Assembly: GCA_020632635.1 (NCBI GenBank)
Contig: JACKFE010000001.1
Location: 957,501 to 1,019,991, forward strand
Length of the DNA stretch: 62,491 nucleotides
Origin: Nitrospiraceae bacterium
Lineage (GTDB): Bacteria > Nitrospirota > Nitrospiria > Nitrospirales > UBA8639
Direction of reading: 5' to 3'
Shown: positions 36,956 through 46,065 of the stretch, one piece after another
Layout: every line of letters starts with the position of its first letter
Position numbering within the stretch: position 1 is the first letter of the stretch
Position numbers and translations under genes: made by a program
The notes under the pieces: generated by a model
Database searches by the model: none
What the model saw: only the letters and a program-made list of their open reading frames with translations
What the model was told of the DNA's origin: nothing

Positions 36956-37005
36956 ACGAAAATTCGTGCTTTATGAAATTTCATTGCGTGACCACGAAAT
37001 ATCGT
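36956..37005. promoter_or_regulatory. Palindromic sites, possible activator-binding sites
   Basis: Three short palindromes lie close together: ACGAAAATTCGT (36956-36967, imperfect centre), ATGAAATTTCAT (36973-36984, perfect) and ACGAAATATCGT (36994-37005, outer arms symmetric). They sit 65-130 bases upstream of the predicted sigma-54 promoter, a normal distance for enhancer-like sites of the activator encoded just to the right. No experiment supports them. Confidence 0.45.
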
Positions 37006-37019
37006 TTATCGTGTGAGCC

Positions 37020-38648
37020 ATGAGTACCACCCAAACCGCTTGTCAATCTGAGAATCCGTTAACCTCTTATAAGTGTCTGCTTCTTGATATCGCCCAGCAG
37101 CGATCATTGAACGAATTGCTGTGGCTCATCGTGCGGCGGTTGGCCGAGCGGCCGACCGTGGTCCTCGCCAGAATCTGGCTGATCAAACCAGGAGACATTT
37201 GCGCCTCCTGCCGCTTCAAAGACGAATGTCCCGACCACACGCGATGCCTGCATTTGGTCGCCAGTGCGGGGCGGTCGAGCGGATTGGATCAGACGGAATG
37301 GAATCAAACAAATGGGTACTTTTCGCGATTCCCGCTTGGCGTGTGTAAGGTGGGCCGCATCGGGGGCACCGGCGAACAGCTGGTGATCAATGAGATGGAT
37401 AATAATCTGGCCTGGATCGCCAAGCCGGACTGGGCCAAACAGGAGGGCATCAGGGGGTTCCACGGACAGCCCATTATTTATAAAGGGGAAACGTTAGGGG
37501 TACTGGCCGTCTTCGAGCGGGAACCCATCACCGACGAAGCGACCCTGTGGTTCCGCATGATCGCCGATCACGTCGCCGTGGCCATCGCCAACGCGCGAGC
37601 CTTCGAAGAGATCGAGCGACTCAAAGGTCAGTTGGAACTCGAAAACACTTTCCTCAAAGAAGAAGTCCTGGAAGCACAGAATTTCGGGGAAATCGTCGGG
37701 CAGAGTCCAGCCATCGCCAATCTGGTCCAGCAAATCGAATTGGTGGCCCCCACCGACGCCACCGTCCTCATCACCGGCGAATCAGGAACCGGCAAGGAAC
37801 TCGTGGCCCGGGAGATTCATCGGAGAAGCAATAGGCGAGAGCATCCCCTCGTGCGCGTCAACTGCGCCTCCATTCCCAAAGACCTGTACGAGAGCGAATT
37901 CTTCGGGCATGCCAAGGGCGCCTTTACCGGTGCGCTCAAAGACCGCGCCGGACGGTTTCAGGCCGCGGACGGTGGGACGTTGTTTCTGGATGAAGTGGGA
38001 GAAATTCCGCTCGAAATGCAAAGCAAATTGTTGCGGGTACTTCAAGAAGGGGAATACGAACGGGTCGGTGAAGAAACCACGCGAAAGGTCAACGTCCGGA
38101 TTATCGCCGCCACCAACCGGAAATTAGGCCAGGAAGTGGAACACGCCCGGTTCCGGCAGGACCTGTACTACCGCCTGAACGTCTTTCCCATCGAAGTCGC
38201 TCCGTTACGCAATCGCAAAGAAGACATCCCGCTCTTGGCCGCAACCTTCATGGGGCTAGTGCGAAAGAAGTTGCATTGCTCCGGGCGGGAACTCACGCAA
38301 GGCGAAGTGTTGAAACTTCAGAACTACCATTGGCCGGGCAACGTGCGGGAACTGCAGAACATCATCGAACGGGCCGTGATCTCGTCGCGCTGCGGGTCGG
38401 TTAAGTTTGACCTTCCGGTTCCGCAAATCAATGGGGCCTCGATCAAAACGCCGGTGAAGAAACCGGGAGAAACGCCTGGCGACATTCTGACCGAAGAAGA
38501 CATGCGCCTGCGGGAAAAGGCCAACATCCAAGCCGCCCTGAAACGCACCGACTGGAAAATCTACGGCCAGGACGGCGCGGCGGAACTCCTCGGCATTAAA
38601 CCCACCACACTCCTCTCCCGCATCAAAAAGATGGGGATTGTGAAATGA
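37020..38648 (+). CDS. GAF-domain sigma-54-dependent transcriptional activator
   Basis: 542 aa. Residues about 15-195 are a GAF sensor domain with a cysteine cluster of spacing C-x2-C-x5-C-x5-C (CASCRFKDECPDHTRC). A short coiled coil (about residues 200-222) leads to the AAA+ domain: Walker A GESGTGKE, the GAFTGA loop that contacts sigma-54, Walker B GGTLFLDEVGE, and LYYRLNVFPIEVAPLRNR. The C-terminal Fis-type helix-turn-helix ends LLGIKPTTLLSRIKKMGI. The cysteines suggest metal or redox sensing, which is inference. It is divergent from the redox cluster, its probable target. Confidence 0.93.
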   Translation: MSTTQTACQSENPLTSYKCLLLDIAQQRSLNELLWLIVRRLAERPTVVLARIWLIKPGDICASCRFKDECPDHTRCLHLVASAGRSSGLDQTEWNQTNGYFSRFPLGVCKVGRIGGTGEQLVINEMDNNLAWIAKPDWAKQEGIRGFHGQPIIYKGETLGVLAVFEREPITDEATLWFRMIADHVAVAIANARAFEEIERLKGQLELENTFLKEEVLEAQNFGEIVGQSPAIANLVQQIELVAPTDATVLITGESGTGKELVAREIHRRSNRREHPLVRVNCASIPKDLYESEFFGHAKGAFTGALKDRAGRFQAADGGTLFLDEVGEIPLEMQSKLLRVLQEGEYERVGEETTRKVNVRIIAATNRKLGQEVEHARFRQDLYYRLNVFPIEVAPLRNRKEDIPLLAATFMGLVRKKLHCSGRELTQGEVLKLQNYHWPGNVRELQNIIERAVISSRCGSVKFDLPVPQINGASIKTPVKKPGETPGDILTEEDMRLREKANIQAALKRTDWKIYGQDGAAELLGIKPTTLLSRIKKMGIVK

Positions 38649-38764
38649 TGGTGAAAAGACCGCCTTAACTTAGTTGGACGAATGGGGTAGAGTAATTTCA
38701 GAGGTTCACCAGTTTCTCGAATTTTAATTGAGTACGCAAATCAATCAAATGCAGCCCTGACCCC

Positions 38765-39001
38765 ATGCCAACGATACACCGGGTCGGCCCTTATCGATTC
38801 TTCTTCTATGCTGGAGATCGTGATGAACCAATTCATATACACGTCGAGCAAGATGAGAAGATAGCAAAATTCTGGCTGGATCCAGTTAGGTTCCAAAAGA
38901 GTGATGGTTTCAATCGCGCTCAAATTCATAAAATTCAAAAAATTATTGAAGAGAATCGTGAAAAACTAGTGGAGGCATGGAATGAGTACTTCGGTCGTTA
39001 A
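38765..39001 (+). CDS. DUF4160 family protein
   Basis: 78 aa matching DUF4160 over its length: MPTIHRVGPYRFFFYAGDR, then EPIHIHVEQDEKIAKFWLDP and a C-terminal helix. DUF4160 genes often precede DUF2442 genes, and the pair is suspected to be toxin-antitoxin-like. Here the stop overlaps the start of the DUF2442 gene by 20 bases in another frame. Confidence 0.88.
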   Translation: MPTIHRVGPYRFFFYAGDRDEPIHIHVEQDEKIAKFWLDPVRFQKSDGFNRAQIHKIQKIIEENREKLVEAWNEYFGR

Positions 39002-39290
39002 CCAACAGATTCCCTGTGCACAGAACATCAAAGTGACAGAGGATACTTTAAGTGTCGATCTTGAGGATGGGCGGACCATTTCTGTCCCCTTGGCCTGGTT
39101 CCCAAGACTGGTTCACGCAACAGCAGAAGAACGAAATACTTGGAGACTGATCGGAAACGGAGAGGGAATTCATTGGAAAAGCCTTGATGAGGATATTAGC
39201 GTTGAGGGCTTGTTATCCGGCCACGCATCGGGAGAGAGTCAGATATCTTTCAAGAAATGGTTGGAAAAACGGAATGCCCTTCAAAAATGA
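38982..39290 (+). CDS. DUF2442 family protein
   Basis: 102 aa. The DUF2442 core is clear: VDLEDGRTISVPLAWFPRL, WRLIGNGEGIHWKSLDEDIS and SVEGLL. Related proteins bind DNA or neutralise a partner. It overlaps the DUF4160 gene, consistent with a two-gene unit. The last 20 residues are charged. Confidence 0.88.
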   Translation: MSTSVVNQQIPCAQNIKVTEDTLSVDLEDGRTISVPLAWFPRLVHATAEERNTWRLIGNGEGIHWKSLDEDISVEGLLSGHASGESQISFKKWLEKRNALQK

Positions 39291-39415
39291 TCGTTAACTT
39301 CCAGCGGTGAGCTTCATTCTACCGGTTCCCCCAAGTCAGCGGGCACCATTCATCATCATTGTCCCTTTCTACCCTTAAGTATCAATAGGCTTTTACTACT
39401 TTGTTTATCTAAAGA

Positions 39416-39473
39416 TTGACATTTACTCATATGTTGTATACTTATAACTATACATATAATATTTATATGTCAA
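39416..39473 (+). promoter_or_regulatory. Promoter/operator region of the mobile mystery pair
   Basis: A TTGACAT box (39416-39422) has its inverted copy ATGTCAA at 39467-39473. The 44 bases between are very AT-rich, with ATATG-type words next to each arm. TTGACA can serve as a -35 element, but a consensus -10 at 17 bp is not clear. The symmetry fits an operator for the helix-turn-helix protein whose gene starts at 39488. Confidence 0.55.
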
Positions 39474-39487
39474 CTTAAAGATATGCA

Positions 39488-39955
39488 ATGTCGATAAAAT
39501 CAATAATATCCAAACAGTATCAGGACAAGGTGAACAGTACAGCCTTGAAGGCAAGCCACATTGAATTACCCCCGGAAGGCTGGCTGTGTACGGTTCGCAA
39601 GGCCTTAGGCATGTCCGCTGCACAACTGGCCCGGAGACTCGGGGTCACCCGCGCCCAGGTTTCTAAAACCGAAAAGGGAGAACTGAATGGCACTGTGTCC
39701 CTGAAAACCCTGCAGAATATGGCGGAAGCCATGGGGTGTCGTCTCACCTATGCCATCATCCCCGACACCAACGTAGAAGATATTTTGGCCGCTCGTGCCC
39801 AACAACAAGCCACACGACGCGTTGAGGAAGCCCACAAGCATATGGCGTTGGAGGACCAGACCTTGTCACAGGACCAGATCACATTTGAGGTTGATCGTCT
39901 GCAAAAAGACATCCTCCAAAACCCTCCTGCTGATTTTTGGGATGATGAGGCATGA
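39488..39955 (+). CDS. Mobile mystery protein A (helix-turn-helix antitoxin-like)
   Basis: 155 aa. An N-terminal extension precedes an HTH-Xre domain (ALGMSAAQLARRLGVTRAQVSKTEKGE, about residues 40-65, with segments SLKTLQNMAEAMGCRLTYAIIP). The C-terminal part is helical and charged. The protein matches the family named mobile mystery protein A, always followed by a Fic-domain protein B. It probably represses its own operon through the operator upstream. The stop overlaps the next start. Confidence 0.9.
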   Translation: MSIKSIISKQYQDKVNSTALKASHIELPPEGWLCTVRKALGMSAAQLARRLGVTRAQVSKTEKGELNGTVSLKTLQNMAEAMGCRLTYAIIPDTNVEDILAARAQQQATRRVEEAHKHMALEDQTLSQDQITFEVDRLQKDILQNPPADFWDDEA

Positions 39956-40554
39956 AACACATTGATGATCCGGAAGGGGCGACACCGCTTGACCCCGACG
40001 AAATGGATGGACTCAGACACAAACATGTGACGAGGCGAGGCGAGCTGGATCATTTAGAGCAGGCCAACATGGAATCGGGGTTGCGATGGATGAGAAGGAC
40101 CCGCAAAAAAGATCTACTGACAGAGGGCTATGTGCGCGAACTGCACCGGCAGTTGTTTGGGGATGTTTGGAAATGGGCAGGCCACTTTCGAAACACCGAA
40201 AAGAATATCGGCGTCAATCCCCGTGAGATCGCTGTCCGGCTTAGGGGGCTGCTGGACGATACCCGCTACTGGATTGAGCACAAGACGTATTCCCCGAAGG
40301 AAATGGCGATTCGTTTTCATCATCGGTTGGTCTTCATCCACCCGTTTCCAAACGGCAATGGCCGCCATGCACGAGTGATGGCTGATGCGCTGTTGATCAA
40401 AATCTTTGAGCAACCACCTATCGACTGGGCAGGGGATCATGAGTTGGAAACCATCGGCCTGCGGAGAAGCGAGTACATCTCAGCCCTCCGAGCCGCCGAT
40501 CAAGAAGAATATGCACCGCTGTTGTCTTTTGTTGGCTTAAAACGCGAGGAATAA
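39952..40554 (+). CDS. Mobile mystery protein B (Fic/DOC domain)
   Basis: 200 aa Fic-fold protein. The catalytic motif HPFPNGNGRHAR is complete (HPFx[D/N]GNGR). Upstream are HRQLFGDVWKWAGHFR and the flap-like region. Fic enzymes usually transfer AMP to a protein target; with protein A it forms a presumed toxin-antitoxin pair found on mobile DNA. Translation is coupled to gene A by ATGA. It lies between the sigma-54 activator and a decayed second activator end. Confidence 0.9.
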   Translation: MKHIDDPEGATPLDPDEMDGLRHKHVTRRGELDHLEQANMESGLRWMRRTRKKDLLTEGYVRELHRQLFGDVWKWAGHFRNTEKNIGVNPREIAVRLRGLLDDTRYWIEHKTYSPKEMAIRFHHRLVFIHPFPNGNGRHARVMADALLIKIFEQPPIDWAGDHELETIGLRRSEYISALRAADQEEYAPLLSFVGLKREE

Positions 40555-40682
40555 ACCTAAGTCCCCAACCTCTGTTCGATAAGGAATGTTGGTCATTCTT
40601 TCCCTCATCAAAACCCTTACCTCGGCTTAGCTTTATCCTAGGTTTTCCAAACTCGCCACAGCCCAACAAATCGCCCGTTTCT

Positions 40683-40839
40683 GTGCTTTACACCCCAGTA
40701 AAAAAGAACGTTCGGCGAAATCCTGACGAAAGACGACCTCCATTTTCGACAAAAAGCCAACATCGAAACAGTTCTGAGACGCTCCGATTGGAAAATCTAC
40801 CAGCATACTGGAATTGTCAACCTCCTCCGCCTTTACTAA
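40683..40839 (+). pseudogene. Decayed C-terminal fragment of a second sigma-54 activator
   Basis: From 40714 one frame reads GEILTKDDLHFRQKANIETV followed by LRRSDWKIYQHTGIVNLL and a stop at 40837. This aligns with the C-terminus of the activator at 37020-38648 (GDILTEEDMRLREKANIQAA, LKRTDWKIYGQDGAAELL). Just upstream, in another frame, PVKKN matches PVKKP of the intact protein, so a frameshift separates the two parts. The match is about two-thirds at the DNA level by eye, so this is an old paralogue and not a recent copy. Confidence 0.82.
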
Positions 40840-41245
40840 CGGAGAATTACTTCCGTATTGGATTTTCACTTTCCCTCGACCCAAAGAGGCGGGTTTTTGA
40901 GATACCCAGCTGCCCACAACTTCCAGGTACAAAGAATATATTTATTACCTTTTAGCGGGAGTATGACAGAGGCCATCCCGAATTTAACATAAGGCTATCA
41001 TCATTTGCTTTTACATATATTGTAGCTCCCCGAGCCATACGCTTTGCCATACGCTTTTATGTTGCTTTCTAGCCCTGCAGATCCTTTTGCAGACAGTACG
41101 CCTGGTTTTATGGGGAAGAGACTTATGTTTTTAGCGAGCAATGATCAATGTCTTGTTTTATTTCAAATGTTTTGCTAATTGAATCTATGCCTAAATTGAA
41201 AGAACAATTTTAGACATTTTCACCTCCACTCAAAAGGTTTTTAGG
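40840..41245. other. Intergenic region, no genes seen
   Basis: 406 AT-rich bases between the activator remnant and the large lipoprotein gene. No open frame, RNA gene or terminator was convincing. Confidence 0.45.
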
Positions 41246-43738
41246 ATGAAAACCAGAAAATCGCAAATTATATTGATCATTTGCATCGTATTAAGTGCCG
41301 GATGTTTCCGCTCGCAAACTCCACTTGGACCATCTCAGCTTAACCTGCGAGATGATCGCAATTACACCTTTGCAATCTATAACGATCAAAATAAGCTCAT
41401 GAATCATCCCTTGAAAGATCTAAATGCTAGAATGAAGGCGCTTGACCAAAAAAATCTTTTGAAAGATTTTTGTAATGCCCTCAGTTTTCCTCAGGATATG
41501 GATAAGGTTGCCCGTTGCAGTCGGCTGAACCTATCAGACGATTCAAATCATATTACTGATATTTATGTGGTTTCCCATGGATGGAACTACACTCTAGACG
41601 AATCCATCACAAACTACCAGCATTACATTGATCTGATAAACAGTAAGATTTCACCCTCAAAAAAATTTCACCCTTACTTTATTTTTATTTCTTGGCCGTC
41701 GGCTGCGAGGCCGTTGACCAACCTCGCTCGATCCGTCGTACCATTCGGAGTGGATAACGACATAAGCAAGTATACCAGCCCGATTGATCACACACTGTTA
41801 TTTTTCCCTACCGTGTGGAAGCAATCCCTTAATGCCTATGAAAATGCTGTGGGCAATTGGTCATCTAAATACCATCAGGGAATAGATTGTAGGGAAAAGT
41901 GGCAAAACAAAGAAGATTCTTTTGCGGAGGACGGCAGAGACGTTCCGGTTGCGCTCATTCTCTATGAGTTATTGAAAATTAAAAACAGTCGTTCCGTAAA
42001 GCTGCATTTGGTTGGCCATAGCTTCGGAGCAAAGCTTGTATCCCATTCTGCCCTTCTGGCTCTCGAATGGTGGATTAAAGACACCTACCATGAACAATTT
42101 TCAGAGGCGAAAGGTAGAGTGAAATCAGGAGAAGAATGCGGGGACGATAGTAATTTCCATTGGGATGCCTTCTTTTCGTGGCGGGAAAAATCGTGGCAGG
42201 ATGATCCTCAGAGAAAGTTTCCTATTGAATCTTTATTACTTTTTAACCCTGCCATGAATTTTCGTGAACTATCTCCTTTCTTATCTTTTTTGGAGGAAAT
42301 GGACCCGGTCTTGTTTATGCAATTTATCGCCAGAAAGGGGATTGTATATAGTAATAGTGATTATCCGAATGGCACATTTTTCGACTTAGCTCAAATTCCT
42401 TTTAATACCTCTTTCAGTCAATTTTACCATACCTTGCTAAGGGGATATGATTCTGAAGATAAATCAATACCTTGGTTTAAAAAAGAGGCTCCAAAGGTTA
42501 TTGGTGTTTTTAATCAGGTTGCCAATGGTCACTTTACGGTAAGCTTAAATGAACGAACTACCTCATCTGCTTTTATCGCCATTCTAAAAACTATCACGTA
42601 TAAAAATACCAATCTTCACAACTCTACCAATGGCATTCGTAAAATTCGTCACTTGTTCGTCGATGGCACCGGCACCACGAGATTTGATCACACAACCAAA
42701 GTTTGGGTATCCAACAGGAAAATCTATAGCACAAATTCTGCATCGGATACTGACCTGTTCTATAAAAACCATGAAACTGCAGAGGTCATAAATGAATGGA
42801 TAGACTTTCCTGAATGGAAAATTGATGAGAGTAGTCTCGACTCAGGAACACTCACAGTCACCATCGAAGAAGGGGAGGTGAAAGGAGAAGATGTATTAGG
42901 CCTTCAAAACCAAGGAGAGGAATACCAACAAATTGGCCTCAAGGATAAAGAAGTCACCTATGTTGGAAGGAAATATCTTAACACTCCAAAGCTCGCTTCA
43001 CTTGTGCAGAAGCCTCTTCAGATATCTTATCTTGGACTCGTGCCAGCATATAGCGCATTATACTGGGCACTGTCAAAACCATTTAACATAATATCAAATT
43101 ATTGGTATCACTTGAAACACAATGAAACCTTTCAAGCTACTTCAGGCCCATTGGAAGCCTTGAGGCAAGGCTTTAATGGTCTACATTTTTTTCTTCCCTT
43201 GGATAAAATCTACAAAGCATTCCGGACCGATGGGGGAGTAGACGAAGATCAATGGGGTATCCTCAGGTCAAATGTTCCTGCTTTGGGAAGAACAGGGCTT
43301 GCTCATGCCGATCTTGGGATTCTCCTGCATCCAGATACAAAAACTCCATACTTTCCAACATTCAAAGGTACTGCCTTGGTGAAAGAATACAACCCAGACT
43401 CCAAGGAACGATCAAATTCGAAAATTTCTGCAGAATCACTATGTAATTTTAGTACCAAACTCGGGGAAGTTGGCAGTCCAATTCAAATTAGTCCCAGTCT
43501 CATTTATTCTATCGATGCGTCGAAAATTTTTAACGATAAATGGCCTCCGGTTGGAGCGCATGATGACATTAGGTCCGAAGAAATTGTTGGTTGTCCCAAA
43601 ATCATTAAATTACCCAAAAGGGAGTTTATGTTGAACTTTATTTATAACTTTACGAATGGTGGAGATCCTAAAAAAGTAAAGTACACTCACGAAGAAGAAG
43701 ATGTGATTGGTCATCTTAAGTCCGATTCGAATCTCTGA
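41246..43738 (+). CDS. Large predicted lipoprotein with alpha/beta hydrolase motif
   Basis: 830 aa. A basic start, a hydrophobic stretch and a lipobox SAGC (Cys about residue 20) indicate a lipoprotein. DIYVVSHGWNYTLDE (about residue 108) and the nucleophile motif LVGHSFGAKLVSHSA (Ser about residue 259) mark an alpha/beta hydrolase core resembling esterases or lipases. The C-terminal 400 residues are unassigned, with many aromatic and charged residues. The gene is AT-richer than its neighbours, which suggests acquisition. No partner gene is adjacent. Substrate unknown. Confidence 0.7.
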   Translation: MKTRKSQIILIICIVLSAGCFRSQTPLGPSQLNLRDDRNYTFAIYNDQNKLMNHPLKDLNARMKALDQKNLLKDFCNALSFPQDMDKVARCSRLNLSDDSNHITDIYVVSHGWNYTLDESITNYQHYIDLINSKISPSKKFHPYFIFISWPSAARPLTNLARSVVPFGVDNDISKYTSPIDHTLLFFPTVWKQSLNAYENAVGNWSSKYHQGIDCREKWQNKEDSFAEDGRDVPVALILYELLKIKNSRSVKLHLVGHSFGAKLVSHSALLALEWWIKDTYHEQFSEAKGRVKSGEECGDDSNFHWDAFFSWREKSWQDDPQRKFPIESLLLFNPAMNFRELSPFLSFLEEMDPVLFMQFIARKGIVYSNSDYPNGTFFDLAQIPFNTSFSQFYHTLLRGYDSEDKSIPWFKKEAPKVIGVFNQVANGHFTVSLNERTTSSAFIAILKTITYKNTNLHNSTNGIRKIRHLFVDGTGTTRFDHTTKVWVSNRKIYSTNSASDTDLFYKNHETAEVINEWIDFPEWKIDESSLDSGTLTVTIEEGEVKGEDVLGLQNQGEEYQQIGLKDKEVTYVGRKYLNTPKLASLVQKPLQISYLGLVPAYSALYWALSKPFNIISNYWYHLKHNETFQATSGPLEALRQGFNGLHFFLPLDKIYKAFRTDGGVDEDQWGILRSNVPALGRTGLAHADLGILLHPDTKTPYFPTFKGTALVKEYNPDSKERSNSKISAESLCNFSTKLGEVGSPIQISPSLIYSIDASKIFNDKWPPVGAHDDIRSEEIVGCPKIIKLPKREFMLNFIYNFTNGGDPKKVKYTHEEEDVIGHLKSDSNL

Positions 43739-44288
43739 AAGTATTTGCATTAAGTAAGGTTGTCGCCCAAACGACTATTCCACAGCAATTCTCTGCGACT
43801 TTCTTCTTTTATCAATTTTGGCCACTATCCGGTTCAACTCATTGCAATAATCCTGTATAGCCAAGTACCACCTTAGACATTCGAAATGTCTAACCACAAA
43901 ATGAGAGGAATTTTTCCTTTGCCCCATCTCCCACGATTATTTTCCTAAAGCAGATCACCTTTTCAGAATTTTTCTGTATTCATTTCTTCAAGGTTACGGA
44001 CAACTACTTGTCAATCTGACTGAATGCGAAAGCTCATAAAGACAGTATTGGGTTTTTCGTTAAATCAGAGTGGGGATTGGGAAAGAAAAATTTCCACTTG
44101 ATGCTGGAAAGCAAATCCCCTATTTGATGAGATTGTTCCCCTAACCTCTCTGGGGTCAAATCTCTTACAAATCCTCAATGGTAATTGCACTGTACATATT
44201 GAGTCGAGAATTCCTCTCAATTTAGTATCTACAACATCATTTCGAAGGTAGCAGAGCCCCGCACCTGGTTAAGACATTGTTCTCTGAA
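43739..44288. other. Intergenic region, no genes seen
   Basis: 550 bases, mostly AT-rich, downstream of the lipoprotein gene. No supported gene, RNA, repeat or terminator was found. Confidence 0.45.
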
Positions 44289-44461
44289 ATGACCGCCTCC
44301 TTATCCACTAACCGTTCCCATGAGGTGGTCATTGGCTGCAGTTTTGCTGGACTGTTAGCCGCACGAATTTTGAGCGATCATTTCGAGCGCGTCACGATTC
44401 TCGAACGGGACCCGGGCCACGATTTCCCTGAATCGCGGCAAGGGCCAGCCCAGACCCGCAC
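44289..44461 (+). pseudogene. N-terminal fragment of an FAD-dependent oxidoreductase
   Basis: About 57 codons match the start of the intact gene at 46846: VVIGCSFAGLLAARILS against VVIGCSLAGLLAARVLS, then HFERVTILERDP and AQTR. The match stops abruptly at about 44461, where the sequence joins the end of a reverse-strand DUF2834-like remnant. The fragment keeps only the FAD-binding beta-alpha-beta motif, so it is not functional as an oxidoreductase. Confidence 0.85.
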
Positions 44462-44690
44462 CACCATGTTTTTGGTCGTGCATCATCATAATCCAGAATA
44501 CGAACGAGGTGAATAAGAGATCTGACATAAATCCTAATGCCGGGGGATTGGCGAATAACGCCGAGAGAAATCCCGTGAGTTGCAACCCTTCATGGATGAA
44601 AAATTGAGTCAAGAACACATAGGGCAATATAGCCCCATAATGGCTAAGATGACATATACGCGTTTCCTGGCTGTCTACCTCCTGAATCGT
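44462..44690 (-). pseudogene. Remnant of a DUF2834-like small membrane protein
   Basis: Read leftward, KRVYVILAIMG in one frame continues as AILPYVFLTQFFIHEGLQL in another. A single missing G in a run near 44635 would restore the frame. The following GFLSALFANPPALGFMSDLL and FVFWIMMMHDQ match the layout of DUF2834 proteins. The C-terminus runs into the truncated oxidoreductase fragment, so the reading frame beyond 44462 is antisense to that fragment. One frameshift and the junction make it a pseudogene. Confidence 0.65.
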
Positions 44691-44744
44691 GATGGTGCCA
44701 TATGCTTCAAACTGTCATGCCCTTCCTCCCTTCCCCATGCCGGG

Positions 44745-45161
44745 TTAGCCTTGTGAAATGGCCTGCCCTAACTCTTCATTGGTCATGGCCTGTCCATCCA
44801 AATTCCAGGCCCCATCTACAGCATGGACCACATTAATATAGATCTGGGCCTTTGGTTGTTGGCTGCCTGACAGTTCATGAATGATCTCTGTGGCTTCCTT
44901 GAAATACCCTTGTTGGATTTCCCGGCTATTGAAGGCGAAGGAGGGAACTTTCCACTCCACCCACACGCCTGCACATTCTTTTCCACCAGAAAAGGTGGAT
45001 GCTTTTGGCAGGACATGCACCGTTGCGGTGACATTAGGAGTCATGACGGTATTGCCGGTGAGGCCGTGCCATTTCAGCATGGCCTCCGTGAGCCGCATGA
45101 CCGCCTGTTGTTCGGTCCCGATCGGTAAGATCCCTTCTGTGAGTGTTAATGTAAGAGGCAT
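44745..45161 (-). CDS. Tautomerase (MIF/4-OT superfamily)-like protein
   Basis: 138 aa. After removal of Met the chain begins with Pro (MPLTLTLTEG), the catalytic base in the tautomerase superfamily. The rest has strands such as VTATVHVLPKASTF and AQIYINVVHAVDGAWNL, in line with the beta-alpha-beta fold. It may isomerise or dehalogenate small keto-enol substrates. It is the third gene of the TetR-controlled leftward operon, after the hydrolase. Confidence 0.75.
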   Translation of the reverse strand: MPLTLTLTEGILPIGTEQQAVMRLTEAMLKWHGLTGNTVMTPNVTATVHVLPKASTFSGGKECAGVWVEWKVPSFAFNSREIQQGYFKEATEIIHELSGSQQPKAQIYINVVHAVDGAWNLDGQAMTNEELGQAISQG

Positions 45162-45246
45162 GATGAAATTCCTTTAGTATTAGGGATGATTAAAAATTTT
45201 GTCGTAACCCAGCTTCGATCCACACTGCCCAAACGCATCCCAACTA

Positions 45247-45969
45247 TCATGCTTCCATCGACAAGAAGGCCTTACTGAGTTCTTCCGGCTTCGAAAGAAA
45301 GGGCGCGTGGTCCGCGTCCAGTTCAACCACCTGGGTACAGGGAAAGGCATCAATCATCTGTTGCTGCGCCTGGGGAGTCAGAATTTTGTCTTTCATGCAT
45401 TTGACGTACGCACGAGGAATGCCTCCGAAGCGTTCATTGGTGATATGGACTGGCGCCCCGAACGGTTCGGTGGGCTGGGTCGTGATTAGCCGCGGGCGAG
45501 CCCATTGGATGCGTTCCTCCGGTGTGTCGTTATAGAACACTTCGCGCAAGGTGGCTTCATCAAACTGCGCTCCGCTTTGATTCTCCGTGAAGGTTAATCG
45601 TGGTAAAAATTCTCCGGCCTCGTCCTTTTTCATCGCGTCTAACACCGTCTCCGAGTTTCCCAATAAAAAGGCGCACACATAGACAAGCTTCGTGACCTTG
45701 TCCAGGCGTTGCTCCGCCGCTTGACTAATCACGGCCCCGCTCATGCTGTGCCCCACCAGAATAACCGGCTCCGATTGTTGGTCGAGGAGGTCCACCACGC
45801 TCTGGACATAGGCCTTCATGGTCATTTCCTGTAATGGCATGGAGCATTGGCCATGTCCGGGTAGATCGGGGGTCAACACTCTGTGCCCATTTTCTGTTAG
45901 GCGGGCGGCCACTTCCTGCCAGGCCCATCCACCGTGCCACGCCCCATGCACTAAGATAAATGTCGCCAT
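45247..45969 (-). CDS. Alpha/beta hydrolase (esterase-like)
   Basis: 240 aa from the ATG at 45969, preceded by AGGAGG; an adjacent ATG at 45972 is possible, and the 30-codon longer frame is rejected. Residues 2-14 (ATFILVHGAWHGG) give the oxyanion-hole motif, VGHSMSGAV the nucleophile elbow, and DADHAPFLSKPEE the C-terminal catalytic His. The closest pattern is the plant-type esterase / hydroxynitrile lyase-like family often found in bacteria beside TetR regulators. It is 96 bp downstream of the TetR gene. Confidence 0.9.
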   Translation of the reverse strand: MATFILVHGAWHGGWAWQEVAARLTENGHRVLTPDLPGHGQCSMPLQEMTMKAYVQSVVDLLDQQSEPVILVGHSMSGAVISQAAEQRLDKVTKLVYVCAFLLGNSETVLDAMKKDEAGEFLPRLTFTENQSGAQFDEATLREVFYNDTPEERIQWARPRLITTQPTEPFGAPVHITNERFGGIPRAYVKCMKDKILTPQAQQQMIDAFPCTQVVELDADHAPFLSKPEELSKAFLSMEA

Positions 45970-46065
45970 CATTTGCCTCCTTTGAAAGGTGATTATGAAT
46001 TGAAACGCTCCCCTCTTGTCGGGAACATATATTGAACCAAGCGGTCCAAAAATGGTCAAAAAAAT

